This document shows, piece after piece, positions 26,423-35,504 of a stretch of DNA of 64,000 nucleotides. Numbering within the stretch: the stretch's first letter is position 1; each line of letters starts with the position of its first letter. The position numbers and the translations under genes were made by a program. Where the stretch lies: contig WGNT01000025.1 in the NCBI GenBank assembly GCA_016124425.1, positions 16,310-80,309 on the forward strand, read 5' to 3'. The notes beneath the pieces were generated by a model. It was not told where the DNA came from. It ran no database searches and worked only from the letters and a program-made list of their open reading frames with translations. The DNA comes from Cytophagales bacterium (GTDB lineage: Bacteria; Bacteroidota; Bacteroidia; Cytophagales; Cyclobacteriaceae).

Positions 26423-28069
26423 CTATTTGATGGCCTGTGGAAGATCGAGGACGATTGCATTATCAGAAAGACGCCCCCGCAAGCGTTCGTAGTCCAATGC
26501 CTGAACCGGAATCTTACGTTCGATTGCCTGATCCGCCATCAAGGCTGCTGCCTGGCCAAGTACCATAAAAGTCCATTCAATCCGAATGGCACCGTAGGCA
26601 ATGTGGCTACTAGACAGGCAGGTGGGCGTGATTAAGTTTTCGCAGGCATCCGCGTTTGGTAAAAGAGCCTTATAGGAAATGGGCAATGGCCTCCATGCAT
26701 CTCCTCCGAACACAAATCCCTCGTTATAGGCATAGCCGTCTTTGACGATTCTACGAACATGGTGTACATCCGGGGGCCAATATGCCAGCGCAACCGGATC
26801 ACTAACCGGTGTAGGGTCATCTCTTCTTACATGATGCTCTGTAATGACATAATCAGACACCATTCGCCTTCCGTCGCGTACATAGAAATTTCGAGGCCAG
26901 CCCGCGTTGTCCGTAAACTCATCTTTCGCCAACCCCCAGGAGGACCACACCTTCTGCAGTGTGGGATCCAGCCTCCCCACTTCGGGATCGTTAGCCAAAA
27001 AATAAAACAATCCCTGAGTAAACTCCCGATGGTACTCCCGCATCTTCTGACGGTCGTCAATCGATAACTCCGGATAGCCCCTATTCATGCCGTATAAATT
27101 GTGGGAAAGGTCGTGCCAGGCACCCAAATCCGTTTTTCCGTTGGGTAAGTTAGCCCGAGGGGTGTAGAGGCGACCTCCTTCCCTTAGGTACCGTAAATAG
27201 ATCTCATAGGTCTCTCGTTTATACCCTTGAGGTGCACTGAAAGGAAGCTGGTTTTCCGGATCTTGGGTCAGACAGACCCTAAAGCAATAGGCCTGCAAAC
27301 GATCATCCCCCTCTCCCCGAATTCCGAACGGTTCATCTTGAATGGTAGGAATCAGTCCACTACTAGGATCTCCGGGAATTATATAGGGATCAACTAGTAC
27401 CTCAAACTGCCGATAGGTATTCTCTGTCCGTATTCCGTTGAGGGTTTCACCATAAGTGGCGTTACTTTCCCTACCTACGGTATAAGGTATGCCTGCTGCT
27501 GCCAGCAGATCTCCCTCGATGGTTGCATCTATGAAAATTCTACCGCTTACCTTTAGCCCCTCCTTTAACGTGATGGAAGAAATCCGCCGGTCTATTTTAA
27601 TGACGGCATCATGGTCTTCTGAAAGTTGCCCATCTGGCATCACTTCCAAGTTCGGGAATTCAGCAAGCCATTCCTTGATCACTCTTTCGGCAACGTGGCT
27701 TTCAAATCGCCAAACCGCTGGGTCTTTAAGGCGTTGAGAGACTACTTGTTCAAAGTACACCTGCCGGTTATATGCTACTGCGATCCGGCGGTAAAATTCC
27801 AATCCCAAACCACTCACGGCGGGACTATTTTGAAACCCAGCATGATTGTCAATATCAGATCCACCCAGACCTTCGACCAACATCCCTCCAATATGGCTCG
27901 AGGGCTCAATTAGTAGCACCTTTCTTCCCAACCTTGCGGCCTGCACGCTTGCTGTTATGCCGGCGGGCGTTCCTCCGTATACAACAAGATCATAGGTCTT
28001 TGCGAGCAGCGGGAAACTACACGTAAGGAGCAGTAATGCGATGATGTAAATTTTGCCGCTTTTACCCAT
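26423..28069 (-). CDS. Exported FAD-dependent oxidoreductase
   Basis: A 548-residue member of the FAD_oxidored family. A signal peptide (IYIIALLLLTCSFPLLAK) comes first, then the FAD-binding start YDLVVYGGTPAGITASVQAA, where the usual GxGxxG is GGTPAG as in this family, then LLIEPSSHIGGML. DATIEGDLLAAAGIPYTVGR is the second conserved block. Homologues sit in polysaccharide-utilisation regions and act on unknown sugars. It follows the heparinase-like gene by 15 bases on the same strand, so the two form an operon and probably share a periplasmic polysaccharide substrate. Confidence 0.88.
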   Translation of the reverse strand: MGKSGKIYIIALLLLTCSFPLLAKTYDLVVYGGTPAGITASVQAARLGRKVLLIEPSSHIGGMLVEGLGGSDIDNHAGFQNSPAVSGLGLEFYRRIAVAYNRQVYFEQVVSQRLKDPAVWRFESHVAERVIKEWLAEFPNLEVMPDGQLSEDHDAVIKIDRRISSITLKEGLKVSGRIFIDATIEGDLLAAAGIPYTVGRESNATYGETLNGIRTENTYRQFEVLVDPYIIPGDPSSGLIPTIQDEPFGIRGEGDDRLQAYCFRVCLTQDPENQLPFSAPQGYKRETYEIYLRYLREGGRLYTPRANLPNGKTDLGAWHDLSHNLYGMNRGYPELSIDDRQKMREYHREFTQGLFYFLANDPEVGRLDPTLQKVWSSWGLAKDEFTDNAGWPRNFYVRDGRRMVSDYVITEHHVRRDDPTPVSDPVALAYWPPDVHHVRRIVKDGYAYNEGFVFGGDAWRPLPISYKALLPNADACENLITPTCLSSSHIAYGAIRIEWTFMVLGQAAALMADQAIERKIPVQALDYERLRGRLSDNAIVLDLPQAIK

Positions 28070-28084
28070 TTTTCCGATGTGAAC

Positions 28085-30031
28085 CTATTGAAGCACAAAG
28101 GTTAGATTGCCTTTCCTTTTGGGATTATTAACCACGAAATTAATGCGGTAGATCGTATCGCCCCACTTGGTCATAATGCCCTTGTCCTCGGGAGCTACCA
28201 AAGGTATTTTTTCAATCTGCACGTCCATGGCATTGGCCTCGTACGAAAGAACAAAGTTTCGGGTAGCACCATTCTTGTCCTTAAACGGAATAGACACTGA
28301 TCCTGGACTGGTAAGCTCAGGTGGATAAATGGTCATTACGTGCTGTGTAATCGATTCAGCCTTTGACAGGTCATACTCATCTGAAATGACCACCCGTTTC
28401 CCTCGCGTAAGCGACACGGTCCGTTTCCATGCGTTCACTCCCGTATCCTCGGGATAGGCCCCGGAAATATCTAGCGAGACACTTGAGGTATTGTTCTTGG
28501 CGGAATAATTCACCTCACTGGCATTGAACTCCCGTCCTTCCCTTTGTGCCTGACCGTTGATACTTGGCAGGTTATGGTAGTCGGAGCGGTTGTACCAAAT
28601 GGAATACCTTTCGGGGCCGAAGGTTTTTCGTGTATATGTTCCTCTACCCACATCAATCAGAAGTGGCAGTCCGTCATAAAAAACCACGAAATTTCCGATG
28701 TCGTTGTGATTATGGCTTTCGTCATTGTGGCCGCCTTTTGCCGCGACAAAAAACCCGTTTGTACTTCCGGCTTTATCCCTGGCTACCATCACCTGAATGT
28801 CTTTCAGCCACACATCTTTTGGAAGCGGTAGGCCCTTCTCCGCCTGCTGGTATTCATCCTGTATAAACAACTCGAAAAAGTTGCGGAAGTAGTGAAATCG
28901 GGCCAACGTTCCGTCGTGGGCTTCACGGTAATAGGCACCAAAGCGCATCATATCGGGATCTTCGATATCCTTGCCATAACGGTAGATCATAGCGGCCGAC
29001 ATCTTTGGTTGCGGATCGGCGTCGGCAAAGTTTAGGAAGTACGTATCGCTTATCTGAGCCCTGTAGATAAATCTACCCATGTTTTTTACTTTCTCATCGT
29101 CAAATACATAGCTGAACGCATCCTTCGACGCCAGATTCAACAGAGATATATTATCATAAAGCGAAGCTGCTGCGGCACCCCAATAACTTGGTCCTTCATC
29201 GCAGCCACCGTCTTCTGGATAGGGATCCAAAAACTCATCCAAAACCTGAAGAGCCTTATAAACCAAAGCGGTACGTTCCGTCGTGTTTTCTACCAGCAAG
29301 AGCGCCGAGTTAATCCAGTTGGAGACAATCCAAGGATTCCAGTTGTTTGGGGCCCGCCCGTTTTCGTTGGCAGACATCCATCCGTGATGCTGCCCCATCA
29401 AGGGTTCGAAAATCCGTATTCGGGTTTCATGCTTGATGCGTTTGTTGATCTGTGGAGAAACGGCATCGAATTGCTTGCCAAAGAAATAGTGCGCCCACGC
29501 TAAATAGGTGGCGGTTTCGGCCGCAAAGAGATCAACAAAGGGTTTCGACACATCCATCAGACCGGAATATTCGTCCGTTTTAGGTAAATGGGCGGGTACT
29601 CCCCAAAAAGATTCCTCACAGATCGACCATATACCGTTGATGATAGGATCAATAAACCTTCCCTTATTTTCAAAAATTTCCGCCAGGATCATTGTTCCCA
29701 ATACCTGCCGCTTCTCAAAAGAAACGCGCTGGTATTCATCTCTGTCCCCAGTACGGTGAATCAATAGGGATTTTGTCGCCGGAATATAAGGCCACTCATA
29801 GCCGATTTGAAGGTTCGCGGCATCCAAGTATGCCTGCATGATTTGACGGTCGGCTGCGGTCCATGAAGTTCTGTCGGCTACTTTGGGAAAGGGTATCCAG
29901 TCGGCATGTGGAATTAATACCTCACGCAATGTTTCTTCACTGTATTTGCCGCTCATCAGTCGCTGTGCGGGCACAGATGATGAAACGGCCCAAAGGCAGA
30001 TAAGGAAAATGAGTTTAATTTTTGGGTTCAT
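28085..30031 (-). CDS. Heparinase II/III-family polysaccharide lyase
   Basis: Periplasmic lyase candidate of 648 residues, cutting uronic-acid-containing polysaccharides by beta-elimination. A signal peptide ends at SSSVPAQ. An alpha-toroid N-terminal part covers about 50-370 (WMSANENGRAPNNWNPW and DEGPSYWGAAAASLYDN). The heparinase II-like beta domain begins near 420, with GHNDESHNHNDIGNFVVFYD carrying the conserved metal/catalytic His cluster, and then YHNLPSINGQ. It is first in an operon with the FAD oxidoreductase. The exact glycan (alginate, heparin-like or other) cannot be read. Confidence 0.9.
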   Translation of the reverse strand: MNPKIKLIFLICLWAVSSSVPAQRLMSGKYSEETLREVLIPHADWIPFPKVADRTSWTAADRQIMQAYLDAANLQIGYEWPYIPATKSLLIHRTGDRDEYQRVSFEKRQVLGTMILAEIFENKGRFIDPIINGIWSICEESFWGVPAHLPKTDEYSGLMDVSKPFVDLFAAETATYLAWAHYFFGKQFDAVSPQINKRIKHETRIRIFEPLMGQHHGWMSANENGRAPNNWNPWIVSNWINSALLLVENTTERTALVYKALQVLDEFLDPYPEDGGCDEGPSYWGAAAASLYDNISLLNLASKDAFSYVFDDEKVKNMGRFIYRAQISDTYFLNFADADPQPKMSAAMIYRYGKDIEDPDMMRFGAYYREAHDGTLARFHYFRNFFELFIQDEYQQAEKGLPLPKDVWLKDIQVMVARDKAGSTNGFFVAAKGGHNDESHNHNDIGNFVVFYDGLPLLIDVGRGTYTRKTFGPERYSIWYNRSDYHNLPSINGQAQREGREFNASEVNYSAKNNTSSVSLDISGAYPEDTGVNAWKRTVSLTRGKRVVISDEYDLSKAESITQHVMTIYPPELTSPGSVSIPFKDKNGATRNFVLSYEANAMDVQIEKIPLVAPEDKGIMTKWGDTIYRINFVVNNPKRKGNLTFVLQ

Positions 30032-30175
30032 AGTGTGTCGTTTCGGACGAATTAAGGGTGTTTCATGGTGCTATTCCATATGATATGGTACCTGAAAATC
30101 AGAAAACATGTAAAATAACAGACGGTAGGTTCTTCTATAACTATCCAAGACGTTGCGTGGCGGCAGGGCAACCCG

Positions 30176-30847
30176 TTATTGCCTTATTGCCTCGGAGAGT
30201 ATTTTCCCATCTTGCATGGTCAACATCCTATCGGACATTTGGGCCAACGACTGATTGTGCGTGACAATAACGAAAGACTGTCCAAATTCATCTCTCAATT
30301 TAAAGAACAGCTCGTGAAGGGCTTGCGCATTGGCAGAATCCAGGTTGCCACTAGGTTCATCCGCAAAAATCACCGTTGGATTGTTGATTAACGCACGGGC
30401 TACTGCCACACGTTGCTGCTCTCCTCCTGAGAGTTCGGAGGGCTTGTGCTGCAAGCGGGAACGCACTCCAAGTAAGTCGCCTAACTCCTCAGCCCTTTTC
30501 TTTAGTACCTTTTCATTTTTCCCTGCAATCAAGCCGGGAATGATAATGTTTTCCTCGCCCGTGAATTCTGGCAGCAAGTTGTGAAACTGGAAAATAAACC
30601 CCACCCGCTCGTTTCTGAATGTGGCAAGCTTGTCCCCTTTCAACTGGGAAAGATCTATGTCCTCTACTATAAGACTTCCCTCATCTGCTTCATCCAGCGT
30701 ACCAAGAATGTGCAGCAAGGTACTTTTTCCTGCTCCTGAAGCACCTACTATAGAGACAATTTCTCCGCTTTGAATGGTTACGTCTACCCCTTTCAGGACA
30801 TGAAGATCTCCGTAATGTTTGTGGATATTTTTGGCTATTAGCAGCAT
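30176..30847 (-). CDS. LolD-like ABC transporter ATP-binding protein
   Basis: About 223 residues from [20 protein letters not shown] (start at 30847; a 19-residue extension to 30904 has no family support). Walker A is GASGAGKST, the Q-loop region is [11 protein letters not shown], the ABC signature is LSGGEQQR, Walker B is VIFADEP and the D-loop is GNLDSANA. It belongs to the LolD/MacB-type ATPases that drive lipoprotein release or export from the inner membrane. No permease gene adjoins, which is common for this gene in Bacteroidota. Confidence 0.92.
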   Translation of the reverse strand: MLLIAKNIHKHYGDLHVLKGVDVTIQSGEIVSIVGASGAGKSTLLHILGTLDEADEGSLIVEDIDLSQLKGDKLATFRNERVGFIFQFHNLLPEFTGEENIIIPGLIAGKNEKVLKKRAEELGDLLGVRSRLQHKPSELSGGEQQRVAVARALINNPTVIFADEPSGNLDSANAQALHELFFKLRDEFGQSFVIVTHNQSLAQMSDRMLTMQDGKILSEAIRQ

Positions 30848-31062
30848 GAAGTTTTTGTTACAGGTAAGGTCAAGGATCGCCAAACAGTGCTGTCTGGAGA
30901 ACAAAGGTTAAATTTAATTTATTTTTTCGAATTTTGACGAGCGGATGCTTTGAATGAAAACCTGAAAAATATATTTCCTTGAGTGCTAGGGAAATACAGG
31001 ATAGCCGAAAATTAGGAGTCAGAAAAAGTTAGCATCTATTCGGAAAAAGCCCAATGGAAACC

Positions 31063-31093
31063 TTGAATAATCGGAGTTTTGCCGTTAACTTCG
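31063..31093 (+). promoter_or_regulatory. Promoter of sucC
   Basis: TTG at 31063-31065, 20-base spacer, then TAACTTCG at 31086-31093, one base off the TAnnTTTG -7 consensus. It would give a leader of only about a dozen bases before the ATG at 31112, which supports that start over the longer frame. Confidence 0.5.
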
Positions 31094-31111
31094 GGCAAAA
31101 ATTCTACAAGG

Positions 31112-32329
31112 ATGAACATACACGAATATCAGGCAAAAGAAGTTTTAAAGTCTTTTGGTGTCAAGATTCAGGAAGGTATCGTCGCGGATACCCCGGAGGA
31201 AGCATTGGAAGCAGCGAAAAAACTAAACGCGGAGACAGGTACATCTTGGTACGTTTTGAAAGCGCAAATACATGCAGGTGGTCGTGGAAAGGGAACTGTC
31301 AAAGAAACGGGATCCCGAGGCGTGGTATTGGCTAAATCCCAAGATAAGGTAGCCGAAATCGCTAAGAACATCCTTGGAGGAACCTTGGTAACCATTCAGA
31401 CCGGGGAAGAGGGTAAAAAAGTTAAGAAAATTCTTGTTGCACAGGATGTGTATTATCCCGGCAATTCGGAACCTAAAGAATACTATATATCCATCCTCCT
31501 TGACCGTGCCACTGGGGGTAACGTCATTATGGCATCCGTAGAAGGCGGGATGGACATTGAAGAAGTGGCAGAGCATTCTCCTGAAAAAATCATTAAAGAG
31601 TGGATAGATCCGCAATTGGGAATTCAAGGCTATCAGGCAAGAAAAGTAGCCTTTAAGCTTGGCCTTGAAGGAAATGCGTTTAAAGAAATGGTGAAGTTCA
31701 TTTTGTCGCTTTACAACGCCTATGACAGCATCGATGCCTCTCAAGTAGAAATCAATCCAGTTTTGAAAACTTCGGATGACCAAATATTGGCCGTGGATGC
31801 CAAGGTCAATTTGGATGACAACGCCCTGTACCGCAACAAAAACTTGGCTGCGTTGCGCGATCTGGATGAAGAAGATCCGTTGGAGGTAGAAGCCGGAAAA
31901 TCTGGACTAAACTATGTGAAACTGGACGGCAACGTTGGCTGTATGGTAAACGGAGCCGGTTTGGCGATGGCGACTATGGATATGATTAAGCTCTCTGGGG
32001 GTGAACCTGCAAACTTCCTTGATGTAGGTGGTGGAGCAAATGCCCAAACGGTAGAAGCAGGCTTCAGGATTATCCTAAAGGATCCAAAAGTAAAAGCCAT
32101 ACTAATAAATGTCTTTGGCGGGATTGTCCGCTGCGACCGCATCGCAAGTGGTGTTGTGGAGGCCTATAAATCCATCGGTGATATCGCTATCCCCATCATT
32201 GTACGCCTTCAGGGCACAAATGCGGAGGAAGGCGCAAAGATTATCGATGAGTCCGGGTTGAAGGTAACATCCGCCATCACTTTGAAGGAAGCCGCAGAAA
32301 AAGTTCAGCAAGTTCTACAAGGAATTTAA
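31112..32329 (+). CDS. sucC: Succinate-CoA ligase, beta subunit
   Basis: TCA-cycle enzyme subunit that binds ADP or GDP and makes nucleoside triphosphate from succinyl-CoA. About 405 residues, the standard length. The start [17 protein letters not shown] is the family N-terminus, so 31112 is preferred to an upstream ATG at 31079. The ATP-grasp domain covers about 1-240 ([17 protein letters not shown]). The C-terminal domain includes [25 protein letters not shown] and [11 protein letters not shown]. The alpha subunit gene sucD is not adjacent. Confidence 0.97.
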   Translation: MNIHEYQAKEVLKSFGVKIQEGIVADTPEEALEAAKKLNAETGTSWYVLKAQIHAGGRGKGTVKETGSRGVVLAKSQDKVAEIAKNILGGTLVTIQTGEEGKKVKKILVAQDVYYPGNSEPKEYYISILLDRATGGNVIMASVEGGMDIEEVAEHSPEKIIKEWIDPQLGIQGYQARKVAFKLGLEGNAFKEMVKFILSLYNAYDSIDASQVEINPVLKTSDDQILAVDAKVNLDDNALYRNKNLAALRDLDEEDPLEVEAGKSGLNYVKLDGNVGCMVNGAGLAMATMDMIKLSGGEPANFLDVGGGANAQTVEAGFRIILKDPKVKAILINVFGGIVRCDRIASGVVEAYKSIGDIAIPIIVRLQGTNAEEGAKIIDESGLKVTSAITLKEAAEKVQQVLQGI

Positions 32330-32344
32330 GCGCGATATTTCAAA

Positions 32345-32375
32345 ATGGTGCAAAGTTTTCTTACCTTTGCACCAT
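32345..32375 (+). promoter_or_regulatory. 11-bp perfect inverted repeat overlapping the tRNA-Arg -7 element
   Basis: ATGGTGCAAAG at 32345-32355 is exactly complementary to CTTTGCACCAT at 32365-32375, with a 9-nt loop. The right arm overlaps TACCTTTG (32362-32369), a perfect TAnnTTTG -7 element for the tRNA 12 bases downstream. No T-run follows, so a simple terminator for sucC is unlikely though possible. Confidence 0.5.
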
Positions 32376-32380
32376 CAAAC

Positions 32381-32454
32381 GCACTCGTAGTTCAACTGGA
32401 TAGAATATCGGATTTCGGCTCCGAGGGTTGAGGGTTCGAATCCTTCCGAGTGTA
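32381..32454 (+). tRNA. tRNA-Arg (anticodon TCG)
   Basis: A 74-base cloverleaf. The acceptor GCACTCG pairs with CGAGTGT (one G-T), the D stem GTTC with GAAT, the anticodon stem TCGGA with TCCGA around loop TTTCGGC (anticodon TCG), and the T arm GAGGG-TTCGAAT-CCTTC. The discriminator is A; CCA is not encoded. A phage integrase relic begins about 110 bases downstream, so this tRNA is the likely attachment site. Confidence 0.93.
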
Positions 32455-32474
32455 CACAGCCTTTATGGCAAGTT

Positions 32475-32500
32475 AAAAGCCGCTTCAAAAGCGGCTTTTT
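32475..32500 (+). terminator. Intrinsic terminator of tRNA-Arg
   Basis: AAAAGCCGCTT at 32475-32485 and AAGCGGCTTTT at 32489-32499 form an 11-bp perfect stem with a 3-nt loop, ending in T's. Confidence 0.85.
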
Positions 32501-32562
32501 GAGGTTCTGGGGCATACGGCTACAGACAAAATTTGAATGGTTGGTTTCAACTTTGTTTCAAC

Positions 32563-33759
32563 ATGGTAAACTGTAGCGCAAAGGTTGTCTATAACAAGCA
32601 GCGTGTCCGCGAAGACGGAACCGTGCTGCTTTATCTGCGGGTAATCGTCAACCGGAGAAAAAAAGACCTGGACTTAAAGGTCTACTGGGAGCTGGCCAAG
32701 TTTGACCAAAAGAAGCAAAGGTGCATGCCCAGGCATAAATCAGATACCCAAGCCCAAGATTACAATCTTATTCTTTCCGATGCTTAAGCGAAGGCAAATG
32801 AGATATTTGTACAATACCGCCTCCGGAGGATGGACCTGTCGCTGGAAATCTTTTTGAAGGAATTCTACTCTTCTCTCAACAAAACAGACTTTTTGAAATA
32901 CATGGAGGAAAAAATCAATCTGCGCTACCGACAGGGAGACATTGAGGAATCTAGCAGAATCAACCACCTTGCCAGCGTTCGCAAACTGAGAGAGTGGAAA
33001 CCCAACCTTACCTTTTCAGAACTCAACAATCGAACCGCCCAGCTCTTTGACTCATGGATGAAGCGAAAGACTGGAGCGAAGACGCTCAATGCCCGATGGG
33101 CGATTCACAAGAACTTTAAAACTTACCTCAATCAAGCAAGGAAGGTAGACCATATTGATTTTATCCACCCGTATGACTTTTTTCGTGCAAAGAAGGAGGT
33201 TGGAAGGCATCAGCCGCTAACCAAGGATCAATTCCTTCAATTTTGGGAGTATTACCAAGAGCCGCTTATTCATCCTTCACACCGTACCGTACTTCGGGCT
33301 TTTCTTTTCTGCTGTGTAACCGGGATGCGGCATGGAGATGTGAGGCGGTTTGACTTAGACTGGATTGATGGGGAATTCTTTGACTTCGTTCCTGGGAAAA
33401 CAAAGCGGTTTGGGACTCGGGTGCGGATGCCGATCAGCAAGGAGGCATTGGATCTGATTGCCGACGAAATCGATGAGGTAAATGATAAAAAGATGTTTCG
33501 CTATCCCAGTGAGCAAAAGCAGAACAAATATATCAACGAGATATCCGACTTACTTGAAATCAAGATGAAGGTATGCTTCCAAATTGCGAGGGAGACATTT
33601 GCTACTCTTTATATGGAGCACGATGGGAAACTCGAAGTGCTGGCTTCTTTTCTGGGACACACGACTACGCAGATGAGCGAGAAGTATGTAAAGATCATGG
33701 ATGCCCGGAAAAAATCTGAAGGTCTTCGGATCAGCAATTTTACGAAGCCTGATTTGTGA
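32563..33759 (+). pseudogene. Tyrosine recombinase/integrase inactivated by an in-frame stop
   Basis: Two frames, 32563-32787 and 32830-33759, lie in the same reading frame, separated by a TAA at 32785-32787. The codons across the gap read on naturally (AKANEIFVQYRLRRMDLSLE), so a single nonsense change broke one gene of about 398 codons. Parts: N-terminal arm-binding domain (AKVVYNKQRVREDGTVLLYL), SAM-like core-binding domain, and catalytic domain with Arg in TGMRHGDV, QIARETFA where HxxR/H is usual, and LGHTTTQMSEKYVKI with the Tyr nucleophile. The His-to-Gln change suggests further decay or a divergent subfamily. Its position beside tRNA-Arg marks an old integration. Confidence 0.85.
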
Positions 33760-33851
33760 CAAATCTGACAAACGGATCAAACAAGGCTTAACGGGGAAGT
33801 TGGGGCAGGTTCCTTATCGAAGAAGCTCAAACTTTGTGCGATGGCGTTTGA

Positions 33852-34274
33852 TCAACGATTGATGCGGCTATCTGCCTCTATCTCATTCAGCACCCGCACA
33901 CCATCGAGGATGTCCCGGGGGTCATTGATCACTCGGAGATGCTGTGGCCAGGCTTCGAGAAGATCGCGGATATCTTCCATTACTTCCCGCATCTCTCCAA
34001 ACTGCTCGATCATAACCATAAACTGCTGCAGGTCTTGGGTGGCTGAGCTCGCTTGCGGAATTTGTGGTGCTCCGGAGGCTGTGGGACCTCCCATGGCAAA
34101 AGGGGTAGCTCTACGCCGCTCTGCCTCGAGGTAGCCAAATATATTGGCAAACTTAGGAGATCGAAGCATCCAGTTAGGAGCTACCCACTCGTGTCCGGCC
34201 TCGCCGATCACACCAAAGGAGGCGGTACCTACGTGTCCACCTTTGGCAAAGATTTCTACTTTCTTGGTGCACGT
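33852..34274 (-). pseudogene. C-terminal fragment of a phage tail tape-measure protein
   Basis: The reverse frame reads VEIFAKGGHVGTASFGVIGE, then AGHEWVAPNWMLRSPKFANI and FGYLEAERRR, the typical end of a tape-measure protein (GEAG-EWVAPNWM motif). A coiled stretch follows (MVMIEQFGEMREVMEDIRDL), then a stop at 33852. The frame is closed upstream by TAG at 34275-34277, with no start codon or the expected hundreds of N-terminal residues. It is therefore a truncated remnant. An ORF from a GTG at 34211 would be a spurious gene inside it. Confidence 0.75.
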
Positions 34275-34373
34275 CTATCGGGCATACACCAATTGCGGTA
34301 ACCGCCTAGCATCATAATCTAAGGCGATGATCTCAATTATGTTCTGTTCTGTCTTGGAGGCTATTTCGGAGGA
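34275..34373 (-). pseudogene. Tail end of a second truncated gene, possibly phage
   Basis: In the same reverse frame as the tape-measure fragment, about 32 codons are open between TAA near 34374 and TAG at 34275-34277, reading EIASKTEQNIIEIIALDYDA and then RRLPQLVYAR. There is no start codon. It looks like the C-terminus of another protein brought against the tape-measure tail by deletion. Family unknown; the phage origin is inferred only from the neighbour. Confidence 0.35.
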
Positions 34374-34716
34374 TTAGTACATAAAAAAACTCGAATAAAC
34401 GAGATTTTGGAGGACGGTAAGAAGGCGGAGTTCCTGTCAATCCTCTCGGAGTTTCATTAATTGCATCTCAACTGAAGCTAAGTGCGTTAATAGTCTGTAA
34501 ACATTGACGTCTTGAATCTCATACTGAATTGCCATATTTGTCGCACATTTTGATGATTTTATAATCAGGGCCTTTAGCACAATAGCCTGCGTGTCCCTCC
34601 TCTTAAAGGATAAATTTCAGTGTTTCCCTGATATATACTATAAAAAATGTTTAATAAAAATTGTAAATTTCAAAGCAGTTATAATAAACACTATCTTTGA
34701 AGTAAACGTTGTAAAA
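34374..34716 (+). promoter_or_regulatory. AT-rich leader with -7 element before the RHH/unknown pair
   Basis: Gene-free except for a small hairpin (AAAACTCG/CGAGATTTT, about 34386-34408). TATCTTTG at 34692-34699 is a perfect TAnnTTTG element 17 bases before the ATG at 34717; upstream at the right distance is only TTTC (34668-34671) in place of TTTG. The sequence from 34600 on is markedly richer in A/T than the flanking core genes. Confidence 0.5.
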
Positions 34717-34854
34717 ATGGCAGCACTTACATTACGAAATATCTCGGATGAGATGCACCGAAAGATAAAAAGGATCCAACTAGATCTAGGGGACCTAGAA
34801 AATTTTGGAGGAGATCTATCTAGATTTGATTATCAAATCTCTATATCAATATGA
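34717..34854 (+). CDS. Short ribbon-helix-helix (FitA/Arc-like) protein, putative antitoxin
   Basis: A 45-residue protein, MAALTLRNISDEMHRKIKRI and then QLDLGDLENFGGDLSRFDYQ. The first 22 residues match the start of FitA-type antitoxins (ALTLRNISDEMHRKIK), a beta-strand plus helix that binds DNA. The usual second helix and toxin-binding tail are missing or unrecognisable, so it may be truncated. A start at 34591 would place the true promoter inside the gene, so I use 34717. The stop overlaps the next start by 4 bases (ATGA), the arrangement of toxin-antitoxin pairs. Confidence 0.55.
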   Translation: MAALTLRNISDEMHRKIKRIQLDLGDLENFGGDLSRFDYQISISI

Positions 34855-35504
34855 TCGCTAAGAACGAATTTTTTATAAAATTTGGAGAGGATAAGTTTAT
34901 CCGACGATTTTACGAACTTGGTGAAGTTTGTTTTTCTGACCTACTATTTTACAAAAAGGATAAAACACCTGAAAGAGGAGACTTCTACGAAAATGCTATT
35001 TCAATTGAAAATTTAAAGCGCGGAGAAGCTTCAGTTGAGATAGACCAAAAAATAAAAAAAATTTTATTTAAAAATCTTTCTTTAACCAATCATAACAAAC
35101 ATAGCGATGGATATGCGTTCAGTGTGTATCATATTGATGAAAGATCTTTCAAAAACAAACTAGTCCACACTGTAGATGAAAGAATGATCGAATTTGGAGA
35201 CTCATGTGTCTTTATTCATGATGTGGGGACATTCTTGGTACGATTAAGAAAAGCTTTGGCAGCAAAATACAAATATCACGAAGGAGCAATTCATTATCAT
35301 GACTACAAGAGCGCAGATAAACTCGAAATCAATCCATTTCGGAAAACAATCGATTTTAGTTATCAGCACGAATACAGATTCCTAATATTGAACGCAGACA
35401 AACCGGAGAGAGTATTCCTAAATCTGGGTTCGTTAAGCGATATTTCATTTATCGGAGATACCATTGGGCTGATAAGAGATTTAAAGATTCCGTTTAAACC
35501 TTAA
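34851..35504 (+). CDS. Uncharacterised 217-residue protein, partner of the RHH gene
   Basis: I do not recognise a named family. The protein is basic, soluble and AT-rich in its DNA, without signal or membrane segments. Notable pieces are DSCVFIHDVGTFLVRLRKAL, the aromatic/His-rich YKYHEGAIHYHDY, NPFRKTIDFSYQHEYRFLIL and a C-terminal LGSLSDISFIGD. The 'xFxYQxEYRFL' pattern followed by a short 'LGSLxDI' tail recurs in poorly described accessory proteins (from memory). Coupling to a DNA-binding antitoxin-like gene and location beside phage relics suggest a toxin or defence effector; this is inference. Confidence 0.65.
   Translation: MIAKNEFFIKFGEDKFIRRFYELGEVCFSDLLFYKKDKTPERGDFYENAISIENLKRGEASVEIDQKIKKILFKNLSLTNHNKHSDGYAFSVYHIDERSFKNKLVHTVDERMIEFGDSCVFIHDVGTFLVRLRKALAAKYKYHEGAIHYHDYKSADKLEINPFRKTIDFSYQHEYRFLILNADKPERVFLNLGSLSDISFIGDTIGLIRDLKIPFKP

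Noticed and set aside
33841-34134. Forward Arg/Ser-rich frame
   Set aside because: It is antisense to the clearly phage-derived tape-measure fragment; composition is that of a shadow frame.
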